DNA from: Acidimicrobiia bacterium
GTDB taxonomy: Bacteria > Acidobacteriota > Vicinamibacteria > Vicinamibacterales > CAVVIG01
Length of the DNA: 64,000 bases
NCBI GenBank assembly: GCA_016871175.1
Contig: VFZL01000017.1
Span: 1 to 64,000, forward strand
Direction: 5' to 3'
The notes under the pieces are model-generated. The model saw nothing but the letters and a program-made list of their open reading frames with translations, did no database searches and was not told where the DNA came from. Each line of letters starts with the position of its first letter. Within the stretch, counting starts at the first letter, position 1. This document shows, one piece after another, positions 1 through 9,327 of the stretch. The translations under genes were made by a program, and so were the position numbers.

Positions 1-836
1 CCCCCCCACGTCGCCTGCCTCATCGACACGTCGTCGGCGGGGAGGCCGGCGGCCAGGGCCGCCGAACGCGACCCAAATGGGCCTCGCGCCGCCGAGACGC
101 CCGCCACCAGGCCCGGCAGCGGATGAAGACCAACGCGCCCCGAGATCTGCTTGCCTGCGTTGTCCTCACGGACGCGCGGCCGACCCAACGTGCCGGTCGT
201 GATCGATACCGCAGCGTCGATGCTGTCATTCGTGAGGTGCGCTTGCACACCCGTGTCCCACCTGAACGCGTCCACCAGCGGCAGACCGGCCTTCCGCTGC
301 GTGTCGCCGATGGAGTAGTTGGTGAGCCACCCCTCGCCGCGCATGCGGATCAATTCATCGGCCGTTGCCGGCAGCGCGTCGCCTCGGATCGGGGTGAGGT
401 ACTGATAGGCGAGCGGATAGCCGATCAACATGTTGTCGGTGGGATAGGGGCGACGTGAGAAGGCGCCGAAGCTCGGTGGGATGCGACCCGCTTGGATGTC
501 GAACCGACGATCGAGCCACGGACGGACCCGGACCTAGAGCGCGTACGGCTCTGGGTGTCTGAGATTGTCGGAGCGGACCTCAGTCAGTATCGAGACACGC
601 CGAACCGCCTTGACGGCGGCCGAGACGTTGATGCGAAACAAGCGGAGCAGCGAGGTGTCGTAGTCGCTGTAGTTGAGCCACCCGAGGTCCTTGCCGCACC
701 CGCGGATGGTAGCCCCCCGCGCACAGCTGAAGCCCGCCGAGATGTCTCCCGCGAGGGTGACGCGGCCGTCTCCGAACACCAGCGGCCGTTCCCGCAGGAC
801 CTGAGCGCCCAGATCGGCCGGGCCCGCCAACATCAT
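1..836 (-). pseudogene. Outer-membrane beta-barrel (porin-like) protein, amber-interrupted, 3' end outside window
   Basis: Read on the minus strand, this is the N-terminal part of a putative outer-membrane barrel protein. The start at 836 gives a short hydrophobic beginning, followed by LVFGDGRVTLAGDISAGF, a region ending PEPYAL, then an in-frame TAG at 534-536. The same frame continues as VRVRPWLDRRFDIQAGRIPP and runs uninterrupted to the window edge (FRWDTGVQ, TGTLGRP). The stop falls inside what I remember as a PYALYVRVRPW-type segment in acidobacterial barrel proteins, so one base change from TAC is a simple explanation; this rests on recalled family patterns. The signal peptide is poor, so the real start may lie further upstream or the 5' end may also be damaged. 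It is divergent from the ferredoxin at 937. Confidence 0.6.
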
Positions 837-936
837 AACGTCCCGCTTTTTGCAGCCCCAGCGCCACCTGGCACATCGGCTCGGCCTGCAGTACCATCCA
901 AGGGTCGGTGCCCAAGAGCTCCGATTTGGAGCGCCC

Positions 937-1197
937 ATGGCCTACGTCATTTGTGAACCCTGCGTCGGCACCAAGGACACCGCGTGCGTGGACGTGTGCC
1001 CGGTAGACTGCATTCACCCGAGAAAAGACGAGGCGGCGTTTGCCGCCGCGGAGATGCTGCACATCCATCCCGACGAATGCATCGACTGCGGGGCATGCGT
1101 GCCGGCGTGTCCGGTGAACGCGATTTTCACCCTGGACGAAACACCTCAGGCCTGGACGGCATACATCACGAGGAACCGGGCTTACTACGAGGGATGA
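937..1197 (+). CDS. Ferredoxin, 7Fe/8Fe dicluster type
   Basis: An 86-residue soluble electron carrier. The N-terminal cluster motif is CVGTKDTACVDVCPVDC, spaced as in 7Fe/8Fe ferredoxins (a long first gap, then CxxxCP). The second is the classical CIDCGACVPACPV at about residues 48-60. The ATG at 937 starts MAYVICEPC directly before the first cluster, which fits family length. It is closely similar to a second ferredoxin at 38907-39302, which sits in the complex I/pyruvate:ferredoxin oxidoreductase region, so the genome has at least two paralogues. It stands alone between a broken barrel gene on the other strand and a protease-like gene. Its partner enzyme cannot be told from its neighbours; the two oxidoreductases later in the window are candidates. 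Confidence 0.9.
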   Translation: MAYVICEPCVGTKDTACVDVCPVDCIHPRKDEAAFAAAEMLHIHPDECIDCGACVPACPVNAIFTLDETPQAWTAYITRNRAYYEG

Positions 1198-1415
1198 GTT
1201 GCGTCGGACCCGTGGCCTCCGGCGGCCGGCCGCCAAGGCTAGATCGCGGCAGCCTCGGTGTTGGCGGTTCGGCCCAGGATTTCGCGTTCCGAAACGCTCG
1301 GTTCGTACGGTATCTTTGCAGCACGTGTGCTGGTCGGTCCGTCTTTCAAGCATCGTGACGGACACGCCAGTGCGGCGCGCGGACTCACGTTGACGATCGC
1401 TCGTCCGGAGGGCCC

Positions 1416-2927
1416 ATGAGCAAAAGGACTCTCGTGTGTGCCATGTGGTTGGTGGTGTCCGCGTCGGCCGCCATCTACGGCAGTGACGTGCTGTTGCATT
1501 CGAAGTCGGGCGAGATCCAACTGCAGCTCGGGCACGAGTTCTTCCGCGAAGGCCGCTTTGCCGACGCGCTCGAGGCGTACCAGAAGGCGCTGAAGTCGAC
1601 CGCATCCGTCGACACCCGCGCCGCTCGCTCCGGGGTCGTACAATCCGCGCTGCGGATTGCCGAGTTCGAGACCGCCCGGACACAAGCGGCCACGCTCATA
1701 GCCGAGTCACCGATCGATCCGGCGGCGTTGGCGCTGTATGCCGACTCGCTGTGGGCCTCCGGCCTCTTCGAGGAGGCCGAGGTCCGCTATCGCGATGCGT
1801 TGGCGGAAGCGCCCGAGCTCGCGCGTGGGCTTCACGGCATGGCGCGCTCGCTGGCCGCGCGCACGCAGCTCCAGGAAGCGCTCACGCAAGCGGAAGCCGC
1901 CCTACGCCATGCGCCTCGCGACCTGGAGGTGCACCACACGATCGGAGCGATCTACGAGCGGATGCACAAGTTCGAGGAGGCGGCTGCCGCCTACACGAAC
2001 TATGTGAACCTGCTCCCGAACAAGGATCGGAGCGAGAAGGCGGACTGGTCGCGCGCCGAGATCAAGTTCCTCAAGTCGTTCGGCCAGCGCGTGCCGTTCG
2101 AAATGGATCCCGGCGCCGAGACCCAGACCTACACGATCGACTTCCGGTTGGTGAACGACAAGATCGTGGTGCGGGCCAAAGTCAATGGCGGCTCGTTCCA
2201 AGACTTCGTCGTCGACACCGGGGCAGAGAGTACGATCCTCACGCGACCCACGGCACAGCGACTGGGCATCAGCGCGATTACGTACACGCTCAGCGCCGGT
2301 GTGGGCAATGCCGGGCTGCGTGGCCTGCAGTTGGCGCGCATCGATTCGCTCGAGTTCGGGATGCTGAAGATGCGGAATATCCCGGCCCTCATCAAGGACC
2401 CGCCGATGCGCGACCTGCCGGTGAGGGAGGCCGAAAGCCTGTCTCCGCTGTCGCTCGGGTTCTCGATGGTCATCGATTACAAGACGCGGAAGATCATCTT
2501 TGGCCGACGCCTGGATCCCGAAACCGCGGACTTCGAGTTACCGATGCGTGTGCACCGACTCGCCACGGTGCGTGGGACGGTCGATGGCAAGCATCACGCG
2601 AACTTCGTCGTCGACACGGGCGGAGAGGTGATTTCGATCTCGAAGGCGACCGCCACCGCCCTGGCGCGTCCGGAGCCCTTGCGGAGAATCGCGCTGAAGG
2701 TCTTCGGATCCTCGGGGTGGGACAAAGAGGCGTTCCTCATGCCGGGCGTGAACCTGGCCTTCAACGCGATCCGCTACGAGAACTTCCCGGTGGTGGTGCT
2801 CAATTTAAACGCCCCGAGTGCCCTCCTCGGCTTCGAGCTCGGCGGCATCGTTGGCCACCGATTCCTCAGCAAGTACCGTGTCGGGATCGACCTCGAGCGC
2901 AGTGTGCTTCGGCTGAAAGCGCTCTGA
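1416..2927 (+). CDS. Exported TPR protein with two retropepsin-like aspartyl protease motifs
   Basis: 503 residues. The N-terminus (MSKRTLVCAMWLVVSASAA) looks like a signal peptide. Residues about 35-220 hold tetratricopeptide repeats (GHEFFREGRFADALEAYQKAL, then two more units). The C-terminal half has two retropepsin-type active-site signatures, FVVDTGAES near residue 265 and FVVDTGGEV near residue 398, each in a strand context typical of clan AA domains. Retropepsins are normally dimers of one-motif domains, so the tandem could work as a single-chain pair. The second half-domain ends GGIVGHRFLSKYRVGID, another recurrent feature of bacterial aspartyl protease-like proteins. It probably acts in the periplasm, with TPRs for partner binding. 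Substrate unknown. The start is an ATG; a 218-bp gap upstream shows nothing clear. Confidence 0.8.
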   Translation: MSKRTLVCAMWLVVSASAAIYGSDVLLHSKSGEIQLQLGHEFFREGRFADALEAYQKALKSTASVDTRAARSGVVQSALRIAEFETARTQAATLIAESPIDPAALALYADSLWASGLFEEAEVRYRDALAEAPELARGLHGMARSLAARTQLQEALTQAEAALRHAPRDLEVHHTIGAIYERMHKFEEAAAAYTNYVNLLPNKDRSEKADWSRAEIKFLKSFGQRVPFEMDPGAETQTYTIDFRLVNDKIVVRAKVNGGSFQDFVVDTGAESTILTRPTAQRLGISAITYTLSAGVGNAGLRGLQLARIDSLEFGMLKMRNIPALIKDPPMRDLPVREAESLSPLSLGFSMVIDYKTRKIIFGRRLDPETADFELPMRVHRLATVRGTVDGKHHANFVVDTGGEVISISKATATALARPEPLRRIALKVFGSSGWDKEAFLMPGVNLAFNAIRYENFPVVVLNLNAPSALLGFELGGIVGHRFLSKYRVGIDLERSVLRLKAL

Positions 2928-2980
2928 GCGCGCGGTCTTCGCTCCCCGTCGACGGCCAGTGCATTCGACACCGCGTCGGT

Positions 2981-3433
2981 TCAGTCGACGTGTTGAATCG
3001 ACTCGAGGTAGCGGACGAGGTTTGCCAGCCGCACGCGGTTGGCCTTGTCGTTGGCGTCGAGCGCGCGGAAGATGGGTCCCCAGACGGGCATCGTTGGTGA
3101 CCCATGCGCGGCAGGGTTCGACGGCATCGTGCCGTCCAGGATGGCCTGGACTCGTGCCGCGGGGAACTTCCCTCCGTTGCGCTGCGCGATCGCGGTCAGA
3201 TCCGGTGGCGGAGTCTTCAACGCCTGCTCGACCGGACCGTGCCCCTTGCCGTCGGGCCCATGGCAGGACGCGCAGTAGAACTAGAAGAGATCGCGGCCTA
3301 ACGTGGAAGGGAGCGTCAGCACGCGCGCCGGGCCACCCGTCGTCTGCGATCGCACGAGCGGTGCCGTCGGCCCGAAAAGGCCGGCCAGTGTGATGACGAC
3401 CGTGGGCAGGAAGGCACGCCGCCGAAATGGCAT
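2981..3433 (-). pseudogene. c-type cytochrome, interrupted by in-frame TAG
   Basis: The minus-strand reading from the ATG at 3433 gives MPFRRRAFLPTVVITLAGL, an export signal. After STLGRDLF comes an in-frame TAG (3281-3283), then FYCASCHGPDGKGHGP with the haem-binding CASCH. The frame continues through TPPPDLTAIAQRNGG and a Met-containing stretch (PTMPVWGPIF, likely the axial Met region), ending LVRYLESIQHVD. That is a complete monohaem cytochrome of about 150 residues apart from the amber codon. The residue immediately before FYCASC in similar proteins is variable (often Q or E as I recall), so CAG or GAG to TAG is plausible. If translation restarted after the stop, the protein would lack its signal peptide and could not be matured. 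It follows the amidase in the same direction. Confidence 0.75.
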
Positions 3434-3575
3434 CTCGCTCCCAGCAGAATCATTTCACTCTGAAACGGTCGGCGCAAGGGGGTGGCGCGCGTTTCGCCGC
3501 GTGACGGCCTCAAACCCTTGCCGGGCTCGACCGGACGCGACCAGGAAGCCAGACGGCCAACGACGATCGCTCGAT

Positions 3576-4619
3576 CTACTTGAACAGTGCTTTCGCGAGC
3601 GAGGCGTGGACGCCTTTGGTGGCGTCGACAGCTTGTGTGACGTGGAAGTCGGCGGCCAGAGAGCAGAGCATGTAGGCGTCGTCGCGCGAGAGATTCTTCT
3701 CGGCGACGAGGAAATCGATCATCTCACGCACGGCCAGGCGCGTCGCCTCGTCCAGATCCTCGCGCAGCCCCATCGCAATATAGTGCGTGGGGGTCTCGGC
3801 CCGCGGCCACCGCAGCCGCGCGTCCTTGCGCAGGTGGATCTCGAACGTCCCGCGCAGCGAGGTCTCAAGCGCCGTGCCCGTCACCTCCCCGTCGCCCTAG
3901 CGGGCGTGGCCGTCGCCGACCGACAGGAGTGCGCCCGGCACGTGGACCGGCAAATAGAGGATTGATCCCGCGACGAGGTCCTTATTGTCCAGATTGCCGC
4001 CGTGCCAGCCCAGCGGACGACTCGAGATGCGGCCGGCGAGCGGCGGCGGCGCGACGCCAAATAGATCCGAAGAAGGGCGCCAGCGCAGCGTGATTCCGGG
4101 GGAGAACTGGACGCGGTCGGCACCCGGCGCCCAACGCAGGAGCTTCAGGCTGGAGTACGGGAAGTCGTCGGGCAGAACGCCGCTGCCCGGGCTGAAGGCG
4201 TTCACGCCGAACGGATGGAGATAGTCTATCGCCATGATGCGGACTTCGAGCGTGTGGCCGGGCAGGGCCCCGTCCACGTAAATCGGGCCCGTCATCGGAT
4301 GCGCGCCAGGTCCGCGCACGGTCACGCGCTATTCCACCATCTTCAGTGCGTCGGGAATCTCGGCTTCCGTCGCGCCGGCGAGCCGTAGCCTCTGCAGGCC
4401 TCCCGCGATCATCGTCTCGACGCGGACGCGATCGCCGGAAGCGATGCGCAAGACGGGCGTGAGCGTGGCATCGTAGTAGCCCCAGTGCACATGCTCGGGC
4501 GTGAGCCGCAGCTCGTGCGTGGGCGCTTGTGCGGCGACCGTGGCTGTGAGGAGCGTCGTCAGCGCCAACAACGCCGCGCCACACGTTCGACGGGGTCCGG
4601 GTCGTGTCGGCTGCACCAT
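3576..4619 (-). pseudogene. Acetamidase/formamidase (FmdA/AmdA family), two in-frame TAG codons
   Basis: The family hydrolyses formamide or acetamide to ammonia and the acid. The frame starts at an ATG (4619) with a signal-like MVQPTRPGPRRTCGAALLAL and reads through THELRLTPEHVHWGYY. It meets TAG at 4329-4331 (after DALKMVE), continues VRGPGAHPMTGPIYVDGALPGHTLEV, NLDNKDLVAGSILYLPVHVPGALLSVGDGHAR, then meets a second TAG at 3897-3899. It resumes GDGEVTGTALETSLRGTFEI to the end ALFK (final stop also TAG). In this family the second position is the conserved Gln of the GDGHxxQGDGE signature, so CAG to TAG is the likely change. Everything else is collinear with full-length homologues. A signal peptide is common in acidobacterial versions. 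Non-functional unless the stops are sequencing errors or are suppressed. Confidence 0.8.
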
Positions 4620-4779
4620 CTCGTCCCGGCGCCAATTATAGCGATACCCGATGAGCGATACGGTGTCGGGCGCTCCGGCGATGTGCATTCGCCACACAGG
4701 ACTCGGCTCCGAAGCGTGGCAGCTGCAACGCCTCGCCAGGAGGCAAGTCCGGGAATGACGCTGCCGTTCGGAGGCCATG

Positions 4780-5283
4780 TCAATCGAGACCCGCGCGGCG
4801 AATGGCTGCCGCTTTCCGCTCCAATCGTGCGGCGCGCCGCAGGTGCGCCGCGTCGCAGACGCGCCGCTCGTCATCGGTATCGACGACCAGAGGCGGGACA
4901 GGGACCCGCTCGCCTTCGGGACCGATGGCCACGAACGTCAGGAAGGCCTGGCTGGTGAGCCGCCGCTGGCCCGTCAGCGATTCCTCCGAGAAGACGTCGA
5001 CTTGCACCTCGAGCGACGTGGTGAACGCGCAGGTTACGCGCGCCTTCAGGATGATGAGATCGCCAACTCTGATCGGGTGGAGGAACTGAAGATCGTCGAC
5101 GGCGGCCGTCACGACGCGTGTGCGGGTGTGGCGAAGCGAAGCGATCGCCCCGGCGATGTCGACGAGGTGCATGACGGTGCCGCCGAGGATGAACCCGAGG
5201 GGGTTGGCATCGTTGGGCAGCACCACCTGCACCATCTCGGTGACCGAGTCCGCCGCTCGCTTCGGGGTGAGGGGCGCGGTCAA
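4780..5283 (-). CDS. Acyl-CoA thioesterase, hotdog fold (YciA/cytosolic ACOT type)
   Basis: About 167 residues. It contains the hotdog-domain thioesterase core with MVQVVLPNDANPLGFILGG, then HLVDIAGAIASLRHT and LQFLHPIRVGDLIIL. The segment with N and D (NDANPLGFILGG) matches the catalytic region of acyl-CoA hydrolases of the BFIT/YciA group, which cleave acyl-CoA to free acid and CoA in the cytoplasm. I chose a TTG start at 5283, giving MTAPLTPKRAADSVTEMVQ, because homologues carry a short polar leader before TEMVQVVLP; an ATG at 5237 would cut into that region. It begins 5 bp after the stop of the large surface peptidase gene on the same strand, so the two may be co-transcribed without an obvious functional link. 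Confidence 0.85.
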   Translation of the reverse strand: MTAPLTPKRAADSVTEMVQVVLPNDANPLGFILGGTVMHLVDIAGAIASLRHTRTRVVTAAVDDLQFLHPIRVGDLIILKARVTCAFTTSLEVQVDVFSEESLTGQRRLTSQAFLTFVAIGPEGERVPVPPLVVDTDDERRVCDAAHLRRAARLERKAAAIRRAGLD

Positions 5284-5287
5284 GGCG

Positions 5288-8200
5288 TCAGAAGTCGTAC
5301 CCGATCCAGATCGCGAACCGAGGCTCGCGGAAGGCGCTGCTGCCGCCAACGTCCGCGAACTGAACGTCCTCCCACTCACGGTTGAACAACGTCCGCCAGG
5401 ACCAGTCGAAGTGGATCGGGAAGCCGAGCATGAATGTTTCCAGGCCGACGCCGTAAGACGCGCGCCCATCGCGCAGGCGAAACCCGCCGATGGTCCGAGC
5501 CGGGCCGTAGATCGGCACTGGCAGGTTCGTTCGCGGATCGAAGAGGATGTTGCCCACGAGATCCCGTTGGTAATCGACGATCGGCTGCACGCTCTCCGAG
5601 TCTCTCGACCAGAATTTGAAGCCTTGATCGAGGAACCAGCCACCGCCGACGTTCGCGTAGAAGACGCCGCGGATCCCGCCGATGACGCCTATGGGCGTGA
5701 GCGCCGCCTCGATGAGCGGGAACCGGAGTTCGGCATTGGCGAAGACGGCATTCGAACCGACGAACGAGAGGTAATCGTACCCGCGCATCTCGGAGTTGCC
5801 GCCGAAATACATGTAGTCGGGAAACGACCCGAGGCTCTTGAAGCCGCGAATCCGCATCGCCAGCACACCGCTGGTTGCCAGCCGCTGGTAGTAGCGGGCG
5901 TCGACGTCGAGGGTTTGACGCGACAACGTGTTGCCGATCTTGGGCGACACGTCATAGGACGCGCGCATCGTGCTCCCAGCCAGGGGCCCGAACTCACGAA
6001 ACACCGTCGTTTCCTGCACGAACGCTACGCTGAACGGGACGACCGTGCCGTTGCGGAACGCCGTGGATCCACGAAGCGAGTTGATGTAGTTCTGTACGCC
6101 CTGATCGGCGTACTGCTCGCTCAAGTGGTACGCGCCGGCGCTGAGCTCCACACGTCGGAAACGATCGAAGGGGTAGATGCCCATGGCGCTGCCGCCCTGG
6201 ATCGTTCGCGTCGCGACCGCCAGGTCGCGGCTCAAAAGCCCCGAGAGCACGGGGTCGAAGAAGACGTTCTGCAAGGCGCCATAGAAGAACTGCGTCTGCG
6301 AGAACCCCTGCAGGGCCCACTGGAAGCGCTTGGACAGGTTCGTCCAGCTTCCTGCGAACGTTCGGTACTGCTGAATGGACGCCGCGAAGAAGCTGAACTG
6401 CTGGTCGCCGAGGACATCCCCAAAGCTAACCGCCGTGCCGCCGAACACGTCACCGTTGCTCGTCATGCCGACGTTCACCGGTGGACGGCCCTCCAGGAAC
6501 AGCTTCTCGAACGCCTTCTTCCGGCGCTGATTCGAGGCTACCAAGGTGTGCGCTACAGGCGCTTGGAAATCGATCACCGGACCGGGCGCGCCGAAGTCCG
6601 CTGACGCAGCGGTATGGAGCGGTTCCTTGCGATCGATCGCGTGCACCGAGTAATCGCCCTTGTAGTAGCTGACGAAGGCGATCCGGCTGTTGGTTCCGTC
6701 CTTCAGCACCACCGCCGACAAGTTGCCGCCCAATGTGTCCGTGTACTGGCGGAGCTCGCCGTTGTTCAGATCGAGCGTCCAGATGTTGTAGATGTTTCCG
6801 TTACGTGCCACCTCCGGCTCGATGGACAGCGCCGGATCGACGGCCGTCGACGAGAACACTAGCGTGCGGGCGTCGATGAACTGTGCGGCCGAATCGTCGT
6901 GGGTGCCGAAGGTGAGCTGGGTCTTCTTCTTGGAGTCGAGATCGATCCGGAACAGCTTCTGATTGCCGCTCAGGCGCACGCTGTAGACCAGATACCGGCC
7001 GTCGGGCGAGTAGGTCGGCCCTGCGTCCGCGAACTCGTCGTTGGTGACGTTGGTGACCTCGAGTGTCTGGAGGTTCACGGTGAAGATGTCGCCCGTGCCG
7101 CCGCGCAAGCCGGCGAAAGCGATCGTGGTGCCGTCCGGAGAAAACGAGGGTGATTCGGGCTCGTCCACGGTCCGCATCGGCACGCGGATCTCGAGCTTGC
7201 GGGTCAACACGTTCTGGATCATCAGCGTGCGCTCCTTCTCGGTGCGCACGAAGTACGCCAAGCGATCACCACTGGGTGACCACGCCATCCAGGGTACGGT
7301 GTTGAACCGCTCGCCGTACTGCGCGATGTTGGTGAAGCCGAGGTCCTTGTCGAACCCGCGCGTCAGATTGCGTACGGTGGTCCCGTCCTTCGTCGAGGAC
7401 AGAATGATGTCGATCTCCTGGTCCTTGCGGTTCAGCGTGACCATCGCCATGAGGTCGCCCGACGGCGACGGTACGATGCTGAGGGCTTGCGCGAAGCTTG
7501 TCTTCTCCTGGTTCGGGGACAGGTCCCGCCCGTAGTCGGCGGGTCGCTCCTTATCGCGGAACGGCTTGAACTGGTCTTTGATGTACCGCTCGAACGCCTG
7601 ATCGAACTCGTCCGGCGTCATTTGGAACGCTTCCTGGTAAGCGTCCTCGCCGCCACCGATCACGCTCTTGCGAAGCGCGAACATGAACTGGCGAATCCCT
7701 TCCTTGCCCCACCGAGCCTCGATGAACTCGAAAATCGCGTGCCCGAGGTTGTACACGAGCCGCACGTTGCCGCCCGGCACGTAGCCTTGTACCTTCGTCA
7801 TCTTCGGCACGATGTCGGCGACCGCCGCGTCGCGGATCATGGCGAGGTCGAGCGGCGTCCAGGCGCCGCGCATGTAGTCCGACAAGCCCTCGTTCACCCA
7901 CAGCGGCACGCTCTGCCGAATCAACGACTGTGGGATGATGTCGAACTCGAAGATGTGCGTGAGCTCGTGGGCGATGAGGCCGTACAGGCGATCGGGTGGG
8001 TCGTCGATCGGCAAGAGCATCCGATTGCGGAACGGCTCGGCGAACGCGCCCACGCCCTCCTGTGCGGCGCCGGGAATAACGTTCTGCTGCTCGAACTCGC
8101 TGTGCGTCTTGAACAGCACCATCGGCACCTTGAAGGACAGGTCGTGTTTCAGGTCGGAGCTGACCTGCTCGTAGGCGCTCTCGGCGTAGCCGGCAACCCG

Positions 8201-8431
8201 TTCCAGGTGCTTTTCCAACTCGGGGTAGTAGTAGATCTCGAAATGATCGGTCGTGTAGATATGCCAGTCGAACGTGTCGTAATGAATGTTGTTCTTTCCG
8301 AAGTACGGCACAAACGGAGTCTGCGCGAGGAGCGTGCGGACCGGACCTAGGAGTCCCAGGATCGTCACCAGCACGCAAACGGGCAGTGAGCCGAGAGGGG
8401 AGGGGCCACGCGGTGGGGCGCACATACGCAT
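5288..8431 (-). CDS. Exported gluzincin metallopeptidase with PD40 beta-propeller and C-terminal beta-barrel
   Basis: 1047 residues with three visible parts. After an export signal (LVTILGLLGPVRTLLAQ) comes a peptidase-MA-like region with the zinc motif AHELTHIFEFD near residue 155 and a downstream WVNEGLSDYMRG near residue 178 that supplies the third (Glu) ligand, as in gluzincins. Residues about 310-650 carry TolB/PD40-type propeller repeats (YSPDGRYLVYS, FSPDGTTIAFAG). The last ~300 residues are beta-rich and resemble an Omp85/D15-type barrel (YFGGNSEMRGYDYLSF, NAELRFPLIEA) and end in an aromatic residue (IWIGYDF), typical of outer-membrane barrels. The start has AAAGGAA about 8 bp upstream. 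It is probably anchored in the outer membrane. Substrate unknown. Confidence 0.8.
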   Translation of the reverse strand: MRMCAPPRGPSPLGSLPVCVLVTILGLLGPVRTLLAQTPFVPYFGKNNIHYDTFDWHIYTTDHFEIYYYPELEKHLERVAGYAESAYEQVSSDLKHDLSFKVPMVLFKTHSEFEQQNVIPGAAQEGVGAFAEPFRNRMLLPIDDPPDRLYGLIAHELTHIFEFDIIPQSLIRQSVPLWVNEGLSDYMRGAWTPLDLAMIRDAAVADIVPKMTKVQGYVPGGNVRLVYNLGHAIFEFIEARWGKEGIRQFMFALRKSVIGGGEDAYQEAFQMTPDEFDQAFERYIKDQFKPFRDKERPADYGRDLSPNQEKTSFAQALSIVPSPSGDLMAMVTLNRKDQEIDIILSSTKDGTTVRNLTRGFDKDLGFTNIAQYGERFNTVPWMAWSPSGDRLAYFVRTEKERTLMIQNVLTRKLEIRVPMRTVDEPESPSFSPDGTTIAFAGLRGGTGDIFTVNLQTLEVTNVTNDEFADAGPTYSPDGRYLVYSVRLSGNQKLFRIDLDSKKKTQLTFGTHDDSAAQFIDARTLVFSSTAVDPALSIEPEVARNGNIYNIWTLDLNNGELRQYTDTLGGNLSAVVLKDGTNSRIAFVSYYKGDYSVHAIDRKEPLHTAASADFGAPGPVIDFQAPVAHTLVASNQRRKKAFEKLFLEGRPPVNVGMTSNGDVFGGTAVSFGDVLGDQQFSFFAASIQQYRTFAGSWTNLSKRFQWALQGFSQTQFFYGALQNVFFDPVLSGLLSRDLAVATRTIQGGSAMGIYPFDRFRRVELSAGAYHLSEQYADQGVQNYINSLRGSTAFRNGTVVPFSVAFVQETTVFREFGPLAGSTMRASYDVSPKIGNTLSRQTLDVDARYYQRLATSGVLAMRIRGFKSLGSFPDYMYFGGNSEMRGYDYLSFVGSNAVFANAELRFPLIEAALTPIGVIGGIRGVFYANVGGGWFLDQGFKFWSRDSESVQPIVDYQRDLVGNILFDPRTNLPVPIYGPARTIGGFRLRDGRASYGVGLETFMLGFPIHFDWSWRTLFNREWEDVQFADVGGSSAFREPRFAIWIGYDF

Positions 8432-8760
8432 AAGCTCGTTCCTTTAGGTCACCAAGGGCAAGACCGACGGGCGACCCCTCGGAGGTCGCGTGTATCACAG
8501 CCAGCGACGCCGCACGAACACCTACGACCGATGTCGCAATCTTACTGTGACGCTCCGGACCCGGCAAACCGCGATCCTTTGACGACGCGGCGGTTTGCGG
8601 GCACGCTGCCTCGTGTGTCCACCGAGAGCACCAGAGTGCTGCCCCCTCCCGGCGACACGTTATACTCAGCCGAGGGGGTGGCGTCCGCGGACCGGGTGGC
8701 CCGACCGGGAATATCTGGACGTCCCCGGGGGTTTATCTTGGCGCGGCCGTCTTATTGCGG
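8432..8760. promoter_or_regulatory. Divergent control region between the surface peptidase and the sigma-factor operon
   Basis: 329 bp without a gene. The minus side holds the Shine-Dalgarno of the peptidase gene (AAGGAA). Toward the sigma gene there is a perfect short palindrome AGCACCAGAGTGCT near 8628-8641 and a sigma-70-like -10 hexamer TATACT at 8661-8666, flanked by an imperfect inverted repeat (CCCCCTC / GAGGGGG). No good -35 is visible. These are candidates only. Confidence 0.35.
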
Positions 8761-9327
8761 ATGAGCGAGGCCCAGTCACCGTTGTGGGACGCTCCGGCCG
8801 ACCGGACGGCGTTGTTCGAGGCCGAGGCGCTCGCGGCCCTCGACGGGCTCTACCGAACGGCCCTGCGGCTGACGCGGGTGCCGGCCGATTCCGAGGACTT
8901 GGTGCAGGAGACGTATCTGAAGGCCTTTCGCGCTGCCGAGTCATTCACCCCGGGCACCAACCTGCGTGCCTGGATGTTCACCATTCTCCACAACACGTTT
9001 CGCAATCGACTCCGCGACCGCGCTCGCGAGCCTGTCCAGGCCGACAGCGAGGCTGTCGAGCGCGTCGGTGATCTGCCGTCATCGGCCGGTGAAACCCCCG
9101 AGACGCTGCTGTTGCGTGACGTCCTCGCACCTGAGCTCCAGGCGGCGATTGACGACCTGCCTGAGGCGTTTCGGCAGGCGGTATGGCTGCGGGACGTCGA
9201 GGAGTTTGCCTACGCCGACATCGCGGGCATGCTCGGAGTGCCCATCGGGACGGTGATGTCGCGAATCTCCCGGGGGCGTCGGCTGCTGTTTGAGCGTCTG
9301 AATCGAGGAAAGCTCGCTCATGTCTAG
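8761..9327 (+). CDS. RNA polymerase ECF sigma factor
   Basis: 188 residues from the ATG at 8761. Region 2 is clear (ALDGLYRTALRLTRVPADSEDLVQET, YLKAFRAAESFTPGTNLRAW, ILHNTFRNRLRD) and region 4 reads LPEAFRQAVWLRDVEEFAYADIAGMLGVPIGTVMSRISRGRRLL. It lacks sigma-70 regions 1 and 3, as expected for group 4. Its stop overlaps the start of the anti-sigma gene by 8 bp (both lie in CTCATGTCTAGC), so the two are translationally coupled. It likely directs RNA polymerase to stress promoters, possibly including its own, under control of the downstream zinc-finger partner. A TTG two codons upstream is an alternative start. Confidence 0.93.
   Translation: MSEAQSPLWDAPADRTALFEAEALAALDGLYRTALRLTRVPADSEDLVQETYLKAFRAAESFTPGTNLRAWMFTILHNTFRNRLRDRAREPVQADSEAVERVGDLPSSAGETPETLLLRDVLAPELQAAIDDLPEAFRQAVWLRDVEEFAYADIAGMLGVPIGTVMSRISRGRRLLFERLNRGKLAHV

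Noticed and set aside
580-1683. Minus-strand open frame of 367 codons
   Set aside because: Overlaps the ferredoxin and the TPR/protease genes in antisense and mixes with the barrel gene in another frame; nothing recognisable.
5120-6604. Plus-strand open frame of 494 codons
   Set aside because: Antisense to the surface peptidase gene; no domain, no ribosome site.
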